A stretch of DNA of 32,736 bases from Deltaproteobacteria bacterium (GTDB lineage Bacteria; Myxococcota_A; Polyangia; Haliangiales; SHYZ01): the NCBI GenBank assembly GCA_016210055.1, contig JACQUZ010000110.1, positions 1-32,736 of the forward strand, written 5' to 3'. Positions 1 to 9,180 of the stretch are shown here, one piece after another. Both the position numbers and the translations under genes were made by a program. The notes below the pieces were generated by a model that was not told where the DNA came from, ran no database searches, and saw only the letters and a list, made by a program, of their open reading frames with translations. Numbering within the stretch: position 1 is the stretch's first letter; every line of letters begins with the position of its first letter.

Positions 1-1
1 G

Positions 2-1108
<1,107 letters not shown>

Positions 1109-1122
1109 GGAAGCGCCTGCTC

Positions 1123-2139
1123 CTACATTGAGCGCAGCACGGCGTCGGCGAATTGCCCTGTGGTCGCGCGACCGCCCAGGTCACGGGTGCGCGACTCGGG
1201 GTTCTTGAGAGCCTCGAGCACCCCGCGCCTGAGCCGCGCGGCTGCTTGCTCCTGCCTCAGGTAGTCCAGCATCATCGCCGCCGACAACATCAAGGCCGTC
1301 GGATTGGCGAGCCCCTTGCCAGCGATGTCGGGCGCCGAGCCGTGGACCGCTTCGAAGATGGCGCCGTCCGCTCCGATGTTGGCGGCCGGCGCGACCCCTA
1401 GGCCACCGACGAGCCCTGCCGTGAGATCCGACAGGATATCGCCGAAAAGGTTCATCGTGACGATGACGTCGAACTTCGTTGGGTCGACGACGAGCTTCAT
1501 GGCGCACGCGTCCACGATCATCTCTTCGGTCTGGATCTCAGGGTGCTTCTTGGCGACTTCTCGCGCGCACTCCAGGAAGAGGCCATTGGATAACTTGAGG
1601 ATGTTCGCCTTGTGGACGATTGTGACTTTCTTGCGCCCCTGCGTGCGCGCCAGCTCGTAGGCGTACTCGGCGATACGGGTGGAGCCAAATCGCGTGATGA
1701 TCGCGATCGACTCGGCGGCGTTCCGGCGGAGGTCAACGTAGTGCTCCACTCCGGCGTACAGGTCTTCGGTGTTTTCGCGGACGACCACCAGGTCGACGTT
1801 CTGATACCGCGTGGGAACGCCCTCGAGCGTCCGTGCAGGCCTGACGTTGGCATACAGGTCGAGTGCTTGCCTCAAGGCGACATTCACTGAGCGGAATCCG
1901 CCGCCAATTGGAGTCGCCAGGGGGCCCTTGAGCGCCACCCGGTTCTCCTTGATCGACTCCAGCGTGCGCGGGGGGAGCGGGTCCTTATCCATCTCGACGG
2001 CTGACATGCCGGCGGGCATGTCTTCCCAGCGAAGACGCGCTCCTGCGCCATCCAGGACGCGGAGGGTCGCTTGAGCGATTTCGGGGCCGATGCCGTCGCC
2101 CCGGATCAGGGTGACGGTAGGAGTCTCTTCTTTAGACAT
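1123..2139 (-). CDS. icd: NAD-type isocitrate dehydrogenase (IDH/IPMDH family)
   Basis: This 338-residue beta-decarboxylating dehydrogenase probably converts isocitrate to 2-oxoglutarate with NAD+ in the TCA cycle. The N-terminus has the family start (TLIRGDGIGPEI). The substrate segment SVNVALRQALDLYANVRP has the Ser-x-Asn-x-x-x-Arg pattern of the NAD-IDH branch rather than the Leu-rich isopropylmalonate dehydrogenase pattern, and RENTEDLYAGVEH follows it. The metal-binding and signature region (NLFGDILSDLTAGLVGGLG) and the cofactor loop (HGSAPDIAGKGLANP) are intact. Homoisocitrate dehydrogenase is the main alternative. The ATG at 2139 has no recognisable Shine-Dalgarno sequence; a TATTTA hexamer ends 5 bp upstream of it. 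It lies 54 bp downstream of the regulator gene on the same strand and may be part of that transcript. Confidence 0.9.
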   Translation of the reverse strand: MSKEETPTVTLIRGDGIGPEIAQATLRVLDGAGARLRWEDMPAGMSAVEMDKDPLPPRTLESIKENRVALKGPLATPIGGGFRSVNVALRQALDLYANVRPARTLEGVPTRYQNVDLVVVRENTEDLYAGVEHYVDLRRNAAESIAIITRFGSTRIAEYAYELARTQGRKKVTIVHKANILKLSNGLFLECAREVAKKHPEIQTEEMIVDACAMKLVVDPTKFDVIVTMNLFGDILSDLTAGLVGGLGVAPAANIGADGAIFEAVHGSAPDIAGKGLANPTALMLSAAMMLDYLRQEQAAARLRRGVLEALKNPESRTRDLGGRATTGQFADAVLRSM

Positions 2140-2193
2140 GACACTAAATACTGAGGCCTCGCCTCGGCACCCGTCAAGGACGGCGTACCACGC

Positions 2194-3603
2194 TCAGCCC
2201 ACGATCCCGTGCTCTTTCATCTTGTTGTAGATGGAAGCGCGGCTGATGCAAAGGAGCCTTGCGGCGCGGGTCGGAGAGCCCCCGCACTGGATGAGCGCGT
2301 CGCGGATTGCCTGTCGTTCCACGGCACGCACGGCGTCTTCCACGATTTCCTTGAGCTTGCGACCCGGGGCCTTGCCCTGGGCAGGCAGGCCCGCAAGAAG
2401 CAAGGCTCGCGATTCGCCGCGGGTTTCGAGGGCAGGGAGATCCTGCTCCACGATTTCATCGCCCGTCGACAAGATGGCTGCGCGCCACAGGACGTTTTCG
2501 AGCTCCCGGATGTTCCCCGGCCATGGGTAGGAAGCGAGCTTGGCCAGTGCGCCGCTGGAAAGGCGAGTAGGCCATCGCTTGTCATGTCCCGGTGCGCGAC
2601 GCCTGGAGAGGAGGTGCGCTGAAAGGAGCGGGATGTCTTCCCGGCGTTCTCGCAACGGGGGCACGTGGATGGGCACGACCGCCAGGCGGAAAAACAGGTC
2701 CTCGCGGAACGAGCCACGTGCGACGAGGGAGCGCAGGTCCTTGTTCGTGGCGGCCAGGACGCGGACATCGATCTTCACGAAGGAGTCGCCGCCGACCGGC
2801 TTGATCTCCCGTTCCTGGAGGACGCGGAGCAGCTTGTTTTGTACTTCGGGAGCGATGTCCCCAATCTCGTCGAGAAACAAGGTTCCACCGCTGGCCTCGC
2901 GGAAGAGGCCGCGGCGCGCGCGTCCGGCACCCGTAAAAGCCCCTTTCTCGTGGCCGAACAGCTCGCTCTCCAGAAGGGATGGAGCGAGCGCCGAGCAGTC
3001 AAAAGCCACGAAAGGCCCGTCGCGCCGGTGGCTCATGCGGTGAATGGTCCGTGCGAGGAGCTCCTTCCCAGTCCCGCTCTCACCGAGAATCAAAACGCTC
3101 GCATCGCTCGGCGCGACCCGTTCCACAAGGGACATTAGGTCCCGCATGATCCGGCTCTGGCCGATCACGTCGCTCGTGCCGCGCGCACGCTCGACCTCGC
3201 TGCGAAGCCGGCGAACCTCCCGGGACAGGCTTCCATGCTGGATCGCCCGGTCTACTGCCGCCCTGAGCTCGCTCGAGCTAGCGGTCTTGCGTAGGTAGTC
3301 AAATGCCCCCTCACGCATCGCCGCGACTGCCGACTCCACTGACGCCTGCGCTGTGAACACGACGAACGGCGTATCGGGGTCCCGGCGACGAGCTCGACGG
3401 ATGAGCTCGATCCCGTCGATGTCCGTCATGGCCAGGTCTGTGAGGACCACGTCGAACAGCCTGTCCTCGAGAACCGCCAGGGCGGACGCCGCCGACGCCG
3501 CCCCGTCCACGCGGTAGCCTTCTCCGAGGAGGGCAGCGATGAGTCGAGGGACTTGCGCCTGATCGTCGACGACGAGGAGATGGCGCGTGGGTGCGGTGGT
3601 CAT
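2194..3603 (-). CDS. NtrC-family sigma-54-dependent response regulator
   Basis: A 469-residue transcription activator with the order receiver, AAA+ ATPase, Fis-type DNA-binding domain. In the receiver, D13/D14 and the phospho-acceptor D56 (VVLTDLAM) are present, with T84 and K106; K106 is followed by Thr rather than the usual Pro. The central domain has Walker A GESGTGKE (174-181), the sigma-54 contact loop GAFTGA (221-226) and Walker B (LFLDEIGD, about 242-249). The C-terminus ends in a helix-turn-helix (GGSPTRAARLL...SRASIYNKM). The ATG overlaps the stop of the kinase gene by 4 bp (ATGA), so the two are almost surely translationally coupled and form one two-component system. Phosphorylation would license it to open sigma-54 promoters. 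The target genes and stimulus cannot be read from the sequence. Confidence 0.95.
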   Translation of the reverse strand: MTTAPTRHLLVVDDQAQVPRLIAALLGEGYRVDGAASAASALAVLEDRLFDVVLTDLAMTDIDGIELIRRARRRDPDTPFVVFTAQASVESAVAAMREGAFDYLRKTASSSELRAAVDRAIQHGSLSREVRRLRSEVERARGTSDVIGQSRIMRDLMSLVERVAPSDASVLILGESGTGKELLARTIHRMSHRRDGPFVAFDCSALAPSLLESELFGHEKGAFTGAGRARRGLFREASGGTLFLDEIGDIAPEVQNKLLRVLQEREIKPVGGDSFVKIDVRVLAATNKDLRSLVARGSFREDLFFRLAVVPIHVPPLRERREDIPLLSAHLLSRRRAPGHDKRWPTRLSSGALAKLASYPWPGNIRELENVLWRAAILSTGDEIVEQDLPALETRGESRALLLAGLPAQGKAPGRKLKEIVEDAVRAVERQAIRDALIQCGGSPTRAARLLCISRASIYNKMKEHGIVG

Positions 3604-4817
3604 GGTGCTCGGGCGCTCCCTTTCCTTTCCAGGGCGGCATCGAGGGACGGCAGGGTAATCGTGACCCGAGTCCCCTGGCCAACCTGCGAGGCAAACGACA
3701 GCACGCCATCGTGACCTTCGACGATTCGGCGGGAAATGCCCAGCCCGAGGCCCGTTCCCCGCTCTCCTTTCGTCGAGAAGAACGGCTCGCCGAGACGCGA
3801 CAGCACGTCCTCTGGCATTCCGGTCCCCTCGTCCTCGACGAGAATTTGCACCGTACGGGACTCGGCGTCCTCGCCCACGGAGACGAGGATCTCGCCTCCT
3901 GGCTTGCTGGCTTGCGCTGCGTTTCGCAGGAGGTTGATGAGCACCTGGGTCAGCTTCGCCCGGTCGAGGAGCGCGAGCGGGCGAGACTCGATGAGGACCT
4001 TCGTCTTGCAGGCCTTGACCTCATCGTCGTACCGGAGAATGGACAGGGCTTCCTCGATCACCAGCGCGACATCCGTCGGCTCACTCGAAAGGAGCGGCGG
4101 AACGTCCCCGTTCCCACGAGTGAAATCCTTGATCTCCGTCACCATGGCGGCCAGGCGCTTCTGCGCCGTGGTGATGATGTCCGCGTACTCGGCTACTTGC
4201 GGGTCGCGGGCGCCGACCTTCTCGCGAATCGCCTGGGCGTAGCCTACCAAGGTGAGCTGGTTTCCGATTTCGTGAGCGATCCCCGAGGCGACCCTTCCCA
4301 CCACCGCGAGGCGCTCGTTCAAGAGGAGCCGCTCGTGGGTCTTCCGCAACTCCTCGTGGGCGCGCGCCAGCTCGGACAGGGAGCGGGCGAGTTCCTCGTT
4401 TCGCCTTGCCAGGTCGAGGTTGGCCGCCGTAAGGCTTGCCGTCAACTCGCGTCGCTCCAGGCCTGCGCGCAGCTTCAAGAGCAGGTCCTGCAGATCCCAC
4501 GGTTTCTCGACGTACTGGAAAATCCCCACCTCGTTGATCGCGCGGATCGCGCTTTCCTTGTCCGCGTACCCGGTGAGGAGCATGAGCACTGCATCTGGGT
4601 ACGCCTGGCGCACGGCCCGAAGAAGGGCAAGTCCGTCCAGCCCCGGCATCTTGAAATCCGTGATCAGGACATCTGGGGGCCGGTCGGGCATGGCGCCCAA
4701 GGCCGCGGTACCCGAGAGGAAAGTCACCACGTCGTACGTCGTCTCAATCCGGAGCGCGGTACCCAGGCTTTCCGTGACTAGGGGATCGTCGTCAACGAGG
4801 TACACCGCGTAGGGCAC
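3600..4817 (-). CDS. Soluble histidine kinase with N-terminal receiver domain
   Basis: From the GTG at 4817 the protein has 405 residues: a receiver domain (acid pair D9-D11, phospho-acceptor D54, K105 followed by Pro), a predicted coiled coil (about 121-170), then a HisKA/HATPase core. The H-box is GIAHEIGNQ with H182; the N-box (LINLLRNAAQA), the G1 box (VEDEGTGMP), the F box (EPFFSTKG) and the G2 box (GTGLGLGISRRIV) are all present. No membrane segment is visible, so it senses a cytoplasmic cue or receives phosphate on D54 from another kinase. The reading frame extends to an ATG at 4913, but that extension resembles no receiver sequence, and MPYAVYLVDDDP is a normal receiver start. The partner is the overlapping NtrC-type regulator. 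Confidence 0.92.
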   Translation of the reverse strand: MPYAVYLVDDDPLVTESLGTALRIETTYDVVTFLSGTAALGAMPDRPPDVLITDFKMPGLDGLALLRAVRQAYPDAVLMLLTGYADKESAIRAINEVGIFQYVEKPWDLQDLLLKLRAGLERRELTASLTAANLDLARRNEELARSLSELARAHEELRKTHERLLLNERLAVVGRVASGIAHEIGNQLTLVGYAQAIREKVGARDPQVAEYADIITTAQKRLAAMVTEIKDFTRGNGDVPPLLSSEPTDVALVIEEALSILRYDDEVKACKTKVLIESRPLALLDRAKLTQVLINLLRNAAQASKPGGEILVSVGEDAESRTVQILVEDEGTGMPEDVLSRLGEPFFSTKGERGTGLGLGISRRIVEGHDGVLSFASQVGQGTRVTITLPSLDAALERKGSARAP

Positions 4818-4842
4818 CTTGCTGAGGTAGCATTTCCGTCTT

Positions 4843-4852
4843 TGGACGTCCA
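4843..4852. promoter_or_regulatory. 10-bp palindrome in the kinase/sigma-factor intergenic region
   Basis: TGGACGTCCA is a perfect palindrome. A related TGGACGCCA lies at 4879-4887. Read on the minus strand, TGGACG at 4843-4848 would be a -35 element 17 bp from TACCTC, which ends 6 bp before the kinase GTG. An operator covering the kinase promoter is possible but unproven. Confidence 0.3.
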
Positions 4853-4953
4853 GCCAAGCGTCATCCTGTCCATATCCCTGGACGCCAAGTGGCGCAACCA
4901 CGCGAAACAACACGGATTACTTCTTGGCCTGCTCTTCGCACTTTGGGTCGCCT

Positions 4954-5511
4954 ATGACGCGTCGCAGCGTAGAGCCCAAAGCCAAGCCAACGGAGATGCG
5001 CTTCTCTCAAAAGGAGCGCGAGTATGCGTTCGCCGTAGCCATGAAGTACCTCAAAGACGAGGACGAGGCTTCCGACGTGGCGCAAGACGCTTTGCTCAAC
5101 GCCTACCGGCACCGCCATACCTTTCGCGGTGACTCTCAGTTCTCCACCTGGCTCTACCGCGTGGCCGCCACCACGGCACTCATGCACCTGCGTAAGAAGC
5201 GACGAATGCCCAAGGAGTTCCTCCCCCGTGAGGAGGACGACAGGCCGGCCATGGATTCTGCCCTCGAGATTCCATCGAACGCACCCACCCCAGAAGATGA
5301 AATCCTCGCCAGGCAAGCGGTCTTCCGAGCCGAGGAGCGCTTGGCGGAGATGGGGGAGAAGTACGGTGACGTGTTCTTCATGCGCTTCCGTGACGGGTAC
5401 TCGGAAACGGAAATCGCGAAACGCCTCCGCCTCAACGTTGCCACGGTCAAGACCCGCGCCTACCGCGCCCGCGCTGCGATTCGCGCCGAGCTCATGGCGG
5501 ACGGATTGTGA
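4954..5511 (+). CDS. ECF-type RNA polymerase sigma factor
   Basis: A sigma-70-family factor of about 185 residues that redirects RNA polymerase to its own promoters. Region 2 is clear (YAFAVAMKYLKDEDEASDVAQDAL, then FSTWLYRVAATTALMHLRKKRR, the -10 recognition and melting helices). After an acidic linker, region 4 follows (YGDVFFMRFRDGYSETEIAKRL, then NVATVKTRAYRARAAIR), with the helix-turn-helix for -35 recognition. The start is uncertain: ATG 4954 is chosen, TTG 4924 and ATG 4996 are in frame, and none has a strong Shine-Dalgarno sequence. It is divergent from the two-component kinase. No anti-sigma factor gene lies beside it, so control must come from elsewhere or from transcription. It is 54 bp upstream of the mutase gene, which appears to have its own promoter. 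Confidence 0.92.
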   Translation: MTRRSVEPKAKPTEMRFSQKEREYAFAVAMKYLKDEDEASDVAQDALLNAYRHRHTFRGDSQFSTWLYRVAATTALMHLRKKRRMPKEFLPREEDDRPAMDSALEIPSNAPTPEDEILARQAVFRAEERLAEMGEKYGDVFFMRFRDGYSETEIAKRLRLNVATVKTRAYRARAAIRAELMADGL

Positions 5512-5530
5512 CGGAACCTCTTCCGCCTGC

Positions 5531-5559
5531 TTGACACCTCCCCCGGGTCCCCATAAGCC
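5531..5559 (+). promoter_or_regulatory. Candidate sigma-70 promoter of the acyl-CoA mutase gene
   Basis: A perfect -35 hexamer TTGACA (5531-5536) is followed by a 17-bp spacer and a weak -10 TAAGCC (5554-5559). The mutase ATG begins 6 bp after the -10, where transcription would be expected to start, and no Shine-Dalgarno sequence is present. This predicts a leaderless mRNA. Confidence 0.5.
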
Positions 5560-5565
5560 TACGTC

Positions 5566-7185
5566 ATGGCCCCGGTCGAGAAGAAGGACCCAGAACGCAA
5601 GTACGAGACGATGTCGGGCGTTCCGCTCAGGAACGCCTACGGCCCCAACGACTTGGCGGGCCGTGGCTGGGCCTACGAGGAGCGGCTGGGTCACCCGGGG
5701 CAATACCCCTTTACCCGCGGTGTCCACGAGACCATGTACCGCGGGAAGCTTTGGACGATGCGCATGTTCGCGGGCTTCGGGACGCCCAGCGACACCAATC
5801 GACGCTTCCACTTCCTGCTCGAGCAGGGGCAGACGGGGTTGTCGACGGCCTTCGACATGCCGACGCTGATGGGCTACGACCCCGACCATGCGCGCTCGCT
5901 CGGCGAGGTGGGGCGTGAAGGCGTCTCCGTCGCAAGCCTGGACGACATGGAGCGGCTGTTCTCCAACATCCCGCTCGACCGCGTCACGACCTCCATGACG
6001 ATCAATGCGCCGGCGTCGGTGGTCTTGGCGTTTTACATCGCCGCCGCCGAGAAGCAGGGGGTTCCGCCAGCCAAGCTGCGCGGCACCCTGCAAAACGACA
6101 TGCTCAAGGAGTTCATCGCCCAGAAGGAGTGGATCTGCCCGGTGAGGCCGAGCATGCGGATCATCCGGGACATGCTTGTGTATTGCACGAAGGAGATGCC
6201 GGGCTGGAACACCATTTCCATCAGCGGCTACCACATCCGTGAGGCCGGCGCGACGGGGGTTCAAGAGCTTGCCTTCACCCTCGCCGACGGGATCGGCTAC
6301 GTGCAGCTCGGGATCGACGCCGGCCTCGATGTGGACGACTTCGCCCCGCGCCTGTCGTTCTTTTTCGACGTGCACAACGACTTCTTCGAAGAGATCGCCA
6401 AGTTCCGGGCGGCTCGTCGCATCTGGGCCAAGATCATGCGTGATCGGTTCGGGGCCAAGAACCCCCGCTCGTGGCTGCTTAGGACCCACGCCCAGACTGC
6501 CGGCGTCTCTCTGATGGCCCAGCAGCCCCTCAACAACATCGTTCGGACTACGATGCAGGCCCTGGCCGCGGTGCTCGGGGGTACCCAGTCGCTCCATACC
6601 AATAGCTTTGACGAGACCTTCGCCCTCCCTACCGAGAAAGCGGTGACCATCGCGCTCCGCACCCAGCAGATCCTCGCCGAGGAGAGCGGAATCGCCCAGG
6701 TGGCGGACCCGTTAGGTGGCTCGTACTTCATCGAGTCGCTCACCGACAAGGTAGAGGAGGAAGCATGGCGTTACATCGACAAGATCGACCGCATGGGCGG
6801 TGTTGTGCGAGCGATCGAGGAAGGGTACCCACAGAGAGAAATCGCCCAGAGCGCCTATGAGTTTCAGCGCAAGGTCGATTCCGGGGAACGGACCGTGGTT
6901 GGGGTCAACAAGTACGCCGTCGACGAGGGGGAGACCATTCCGATGTTGAAGATCGACATGGGCCCCGAGAAGGAGCAGGTCGAGCGGATTCGGTCGTTCC
7001 GCGCGGCTCGTGACCCGAGTCGCGCCCGCCTCGCACTCGACCGCGTGCGCGAGGCGGCGCGGGACGACAAGGCCAACTTGATGATCCCCATTATCGAAGC
7101 AGTGAAAGACCACGTAACCCTCGGCGAGATTTGCCAGGTCTATCGTGAGGTCTTCGGCGAGCATCGCGATCCGGCGTACGTGTAG
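5566..7185 (+). CDS. B12-dependent acyl-CoA mutase large subunit, probably isobutyryl-CoA mutase IcmA-like
   Basis: A 539-residue protein covering the TIM-barrel acyl-CoA domain of the methylmalonyl-CoA mutase family and lacking the C-terminal B12-binding domain, as in two-subunit mutases. Family landmarks are YPFTRG (47-52), [10 protein letters not shown] (174-183), [13 protein letters not shown] with the active-site His at 223, and [13 protein letters not shown]. Aligned by hand to Propionibacterium methylmalonyl-CoA mutase (constant offset of 21), Tyr89 is Phe68 here and Arg207 is Gln186. The Phe/Gln pair is typical of isobutyryl-CoA mutase; Tyr/Arg binds the methylmalonyl carboxylate. I therefore infer interconversion of isobutyryl-CoA and n-butyryl-CoA, although automatic annotation would probably say methylmalonyl-CoA mutase. 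The B12-binding small subunit is not in the window. No Shine-Dalgarno sequence precedes the ATG. Confidence 0.85.
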   Translation: MAPVEKKDPERKYETMSGVPLRNAYGPNDLAGRGWAYEERLGHPGQYPFTRGVHETMYRGKLWTMRMFAGFGTPSDTNRRFHFLLEQGQTGLSTAFDMPTLMGYDPDHARSLGEVGREGVSVASLDDMERLFSNIPLDRVTTSMTINAPASVVLAFYIAAAEKQGVPPAKLRGTLQNDMLKEFIAQKEWICPVRPSMRIIRDMLVYCTKEMPGWNTISISGYHIREAGATGVQELAFTLADGIGYVQLGIDAGLDVDDFAPRLSFFFDVHNDFFEEIAKFRAARRIWAKIMRDRFGAKNPRSWLLRTHAQTAGVSLMAQQPLNNIVRTTMQALAAVLGGTQSLHTNSFDETFALPTEKAVTIALRTQQILAEESGIAQVADPLGGSYFIESLTDKVEEEAWRYIDKIDRMGGVVRAIEEGYPQREIAQSAYEFQRKVDSGERTVVGVNKYAVDEGETIPMLKIDMGPEKEQVERIRSFRAARDPSRARLALDRVREAARDDKANLMIPIIEAVKDHVTLGEICQVYREVFGEHRDPAYV

Positions 7186-7190
7186 CGCGC

Positions 7191-8033
7191 GTGGCGCACG
7201 CCGTGCACCGACTCGCGATCATGAGATGGGGCGCAGCTCTGATCGTTGTTTTTCTCTCGTCGAGTGTACGAGCACAACAGGTAACGCCGGAAATCCCACT
7301 CGTTTCCAGGAGCGCGCCCCCAGCCACTGGCCCGTCGCCGCAAGCCACCTTGCCGCTCGTGGGAAGGGTGTCGCCACCCATGCTGACTCCGTCCTCTCCG
7401 CACGTCGTTGAAATGCCCGCCGCCTTGCACTCCCCGCCGCGGCTCCCTCGGGGTAAAGCGGCCACGCCCTTTACGGGGGGAGGCGGCGGGCTTCTCACCC
7501 CCCTTCGTCCGGAACGGGTGCAGGGCGTGACCGGCCTTCCCACTGCCGGCAACTTGCTCCTGCGCGTAAGCCCCACTCAGCCTAGGGTACCGCCGCAAGC
7601 CCTTGGAGAAAGCGCGGAGCCGGTAGGCACGTCCATCATCTCGCCGGCGGAGATCACCCCGGTTGGCGATCCGAGTCGCATCATCGAAGCGCAGCAAGTT
7701 CTCTTCGGTCTTGGGTTTTACCGTGGTCCCATCAACGGGGTCATGACCGGTCCCACCCGCGCGGCGCTCCGTGTCTTCCAGTCGGCGCTCAAGCTCCCGG
7801 TGACCGGGCACTTGGAGCGACGAACCATCGTGGCCATGCGCCAAGGCCGGGCACCCGCGCTTGGCCTTGTGACCCAGTCGGTGGCGGAGCTGCAGCAATT
7901 GGTCGGTCTGCCGGTTACCGGCGAACTGGACGAGGCCACCCTGGGCGTGATTCAGGAGGGGTTGGTTCCCGAGGACAGCGGAGTTCCCTTGGTGCGCTTC
8001 CGAAGCGCGGTGGGGCCCGAGATCCAACCTTAG
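7191..8033 (+). CDS. Secreted peptidoglycan-binding domain protein
   Basis: A 280-residue exported protein of unknown role. The N-terminus is a signal peptide (hydrophobic core WGAALIVVFLSS, likely cleavage after SVRA). A long Pro/Gly/Ser-rich, probably disordered stretch follows (about 30-155). A PG_binding_1-type domain at about 163-218 has the usual layout: IIEAQQVLFGLGFYRGPING, then TRAALRVFQ, then LPVTGHLERRT. A second, shortened copy seems to follow at 227-256 (VAELQQLVGLPVTGELDEAT). No catalytic domain is visible, so it probably anchors or scaffolds at the cell wall. GTG 7191 gives the longest frame; GTG 7203 and ATG 7221 are in frame and ATG 7221 also leaves a good signal peptide. No start has a clear ribosome binding site. 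It lies 5 bp after the mutase gene and may be cotranscribed. Confidence 0.8.
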   Translation: MAHAVHRLAIMRWGAALIVVFLSSSVRAQQVTPEIPLVSRSAPPATGPSPQATLPLVGRVSPPMLTPSSPHVVEMPAALHSPPRLPRGKAATPFTGGGGGLLTPLRPERVQGVTGLPTAGNLLLRVSPTQPRVPPQALGESAEPVGTSIISPAEITPVGDPSRIIEAQQVLFGLGFYRGPINGVMTGPTRAALRVFQSALKLPVTGHLERRTIVAMRQGRAPALGLVTQSVAELQQLVGLPVTGELDEATLGVIQEGLVPEDSGVPLVRFRSAVGPEIQP

Positions 8034-8082
8034 GCGGATAGAACCTCTCGCCGGCGCGGTACGGCTGATATACCCTTAGTGC

Positions 8083-9180
8083 GTGCTAAGGATCGTCGTC
8101 GATGGCATGGGGGGCGATCGCGCGCCAGCAGAGGTCGTAGCCGGGGCAGCGCAAGCGTCGCTCGACCGGAAGGACCTCGAGCTCATTCTCGTCGGAGATG
8201 CAAAACGCCTTGGACGTCTCCTTTCCGAGACGCGTCACGATGCGGAGCGGGTGCGGATTCACCACGCCCCCCAGGTCGTCGAGATGTACGAGAAACCCAG
8301 CGAGGCCCTGGCGGCGAAGCCAGATAGCTCAATCCTTGTGGGCGCGCGCCTGGTCGCTCAAGGAGAGGCAGATGCACTTGTCTCCTCCGGGAATACCGGG
8401 GCGGGGGTGTTGGCTTGCGCCCGCCACTTTCGCCTCATTGAAGGGGTTGGGCGCGCGGCTCTTGCCGCCGTGTACCCGACCGAAATGCGGCGCGGGGAAA
8501 AGGACGATCCTTTTTCGCTTCTTCTCGACGTGGGAGCCACGCTGGACGTGACCGCCGAGGACCTGGTTTCCTTCGCCCTCATGGGCGCTGCGTACGCTTC
8601 CCGGATATCGCGCAACCCAAGGCCCCGCGTGGCGCTCTTGTCGAACGGTTCCGAAGCGGGGAAAGGCCCCCGTGAGGTCGTCGCGGCGCACCAGCTTCTC
8701 CTCGAAACGACGGGTCTCAACTTCATGGGCAACATCGAGGGCGTCGACATTCCCCGTGGCACGGCGGACGTCGTCGTCTGCTCCGGATACGTCGGCAATG
8801 TGGTGCTCAAGATGCTCGAGGGGGTTTCAGAAACCGTGCGCAGCCTTGCCCGCTATGCCTACAAGGAAAAGCTCTTGTGGCGTGCTGCACTCGCAATGCT
8901 CTCTGGAGGCATCCAAAGGCTCAAGATGATCACCGATTGGGAGGAGTACGGTGGCGCCCCGCTCCTGGGGTTCGACAAGCTCTTTATCAAGGCCCACGGC
9001 CGCTCGGGATCACGCGCCATCGCCAATGCGATCAAGGTGGCACACAAGGCACTGCAGTCGGGGCTCATTCCTGATATTCAGGCGCGGGTGACCGATTTCG
9101 AGGCGCGGCGCGGCGTGCGCGCGTCCCTTTCGCCCGAAAACGCCGACCACGGGGCGAGAAGCCACCGAGGGCACCGATGA
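8083..9180 (+). CDS. plsX: Phosphate acyltransferase PlsX
   Basis: PlsX makes acyl-phosphate from acyl-ACP and phosphate, the first step of the PlsX/PlsY route to phosphatidic acid, at the inner face of the membrane. The N-terminal signature DGMGGDRAP (7-15), the SSGNTGAGVLA loop, LLDVGAT, and the C-terminal LLGFDKLFIKAHGRSGSRAI segment are all recognisable. At 365 residues it is somewhat longer than usual because of a charged C-terminal tail. The GTG start puts the signature where the family expects it. No Shine-Dalgarno sequence is seen; TACCCT (8071-8076) lies 6 bp upstream of the GTG. It is not in the common rpmF-plsX-fabH arrangement. Its last 4 bp overlap the start of the next gene. Confidence 0.95.
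   Translation: MLRIVVDGMGGDRAPAEVVAGAAQASLDRKDLELILVGDAKRLGRLLSETRHDAERVRIHHAPQVVEMYEKPSEALAAKPDSSILVGARLVAQGEADALVSSGNTGAGVLACARHFRLIEGVGRAALAAVYPTEMRRGEKDDPFSLLLDVGATLDVTAEDLVSFALMGAAYASRISRNPRPRVALLSNGSEAGKGPREVVAAHQLLLETTGLNFMGNIEGVDIPRGTADVVVCSGYVGNVVLKMLEGVSETVRSLARYAYKEKLLWRAALAMLSGGIQRLKMITDWEEYGGAPLLGFDKLFIKAHGRSGSRAIANAIKVAHKALQSGLIPDIQARVTDFEARRGVRASLSPENADHGARSHRGHR

Noticed and set aside
1109..1122. Terminator between lon and icd
   Set aside because: The 14-bp gap has no stem-loop or U-tract.
3591..4781. 396-codon plus-strand frame opposite the histidine kinase
   Set aside because: The minus strand has all kinase boxes in order; the plus-strand product resembles nothing.
4861..6597. 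578-codon open frame on the minus strand opposite the ECF sigma factor and mutase genes
   Set aside because: It is an antisense shadow produced by the strong GC bias at third positions; the plus-strand frames have clear families and the antisense product has no recognisable domain.
5566..7185. Truncated methylmalonyl-CoA mutase with a lost B12 domain
   Set aside because: The length and a clean C-terminus fit the known two-subunit mutases, in which the B12 domain is a separate protein.
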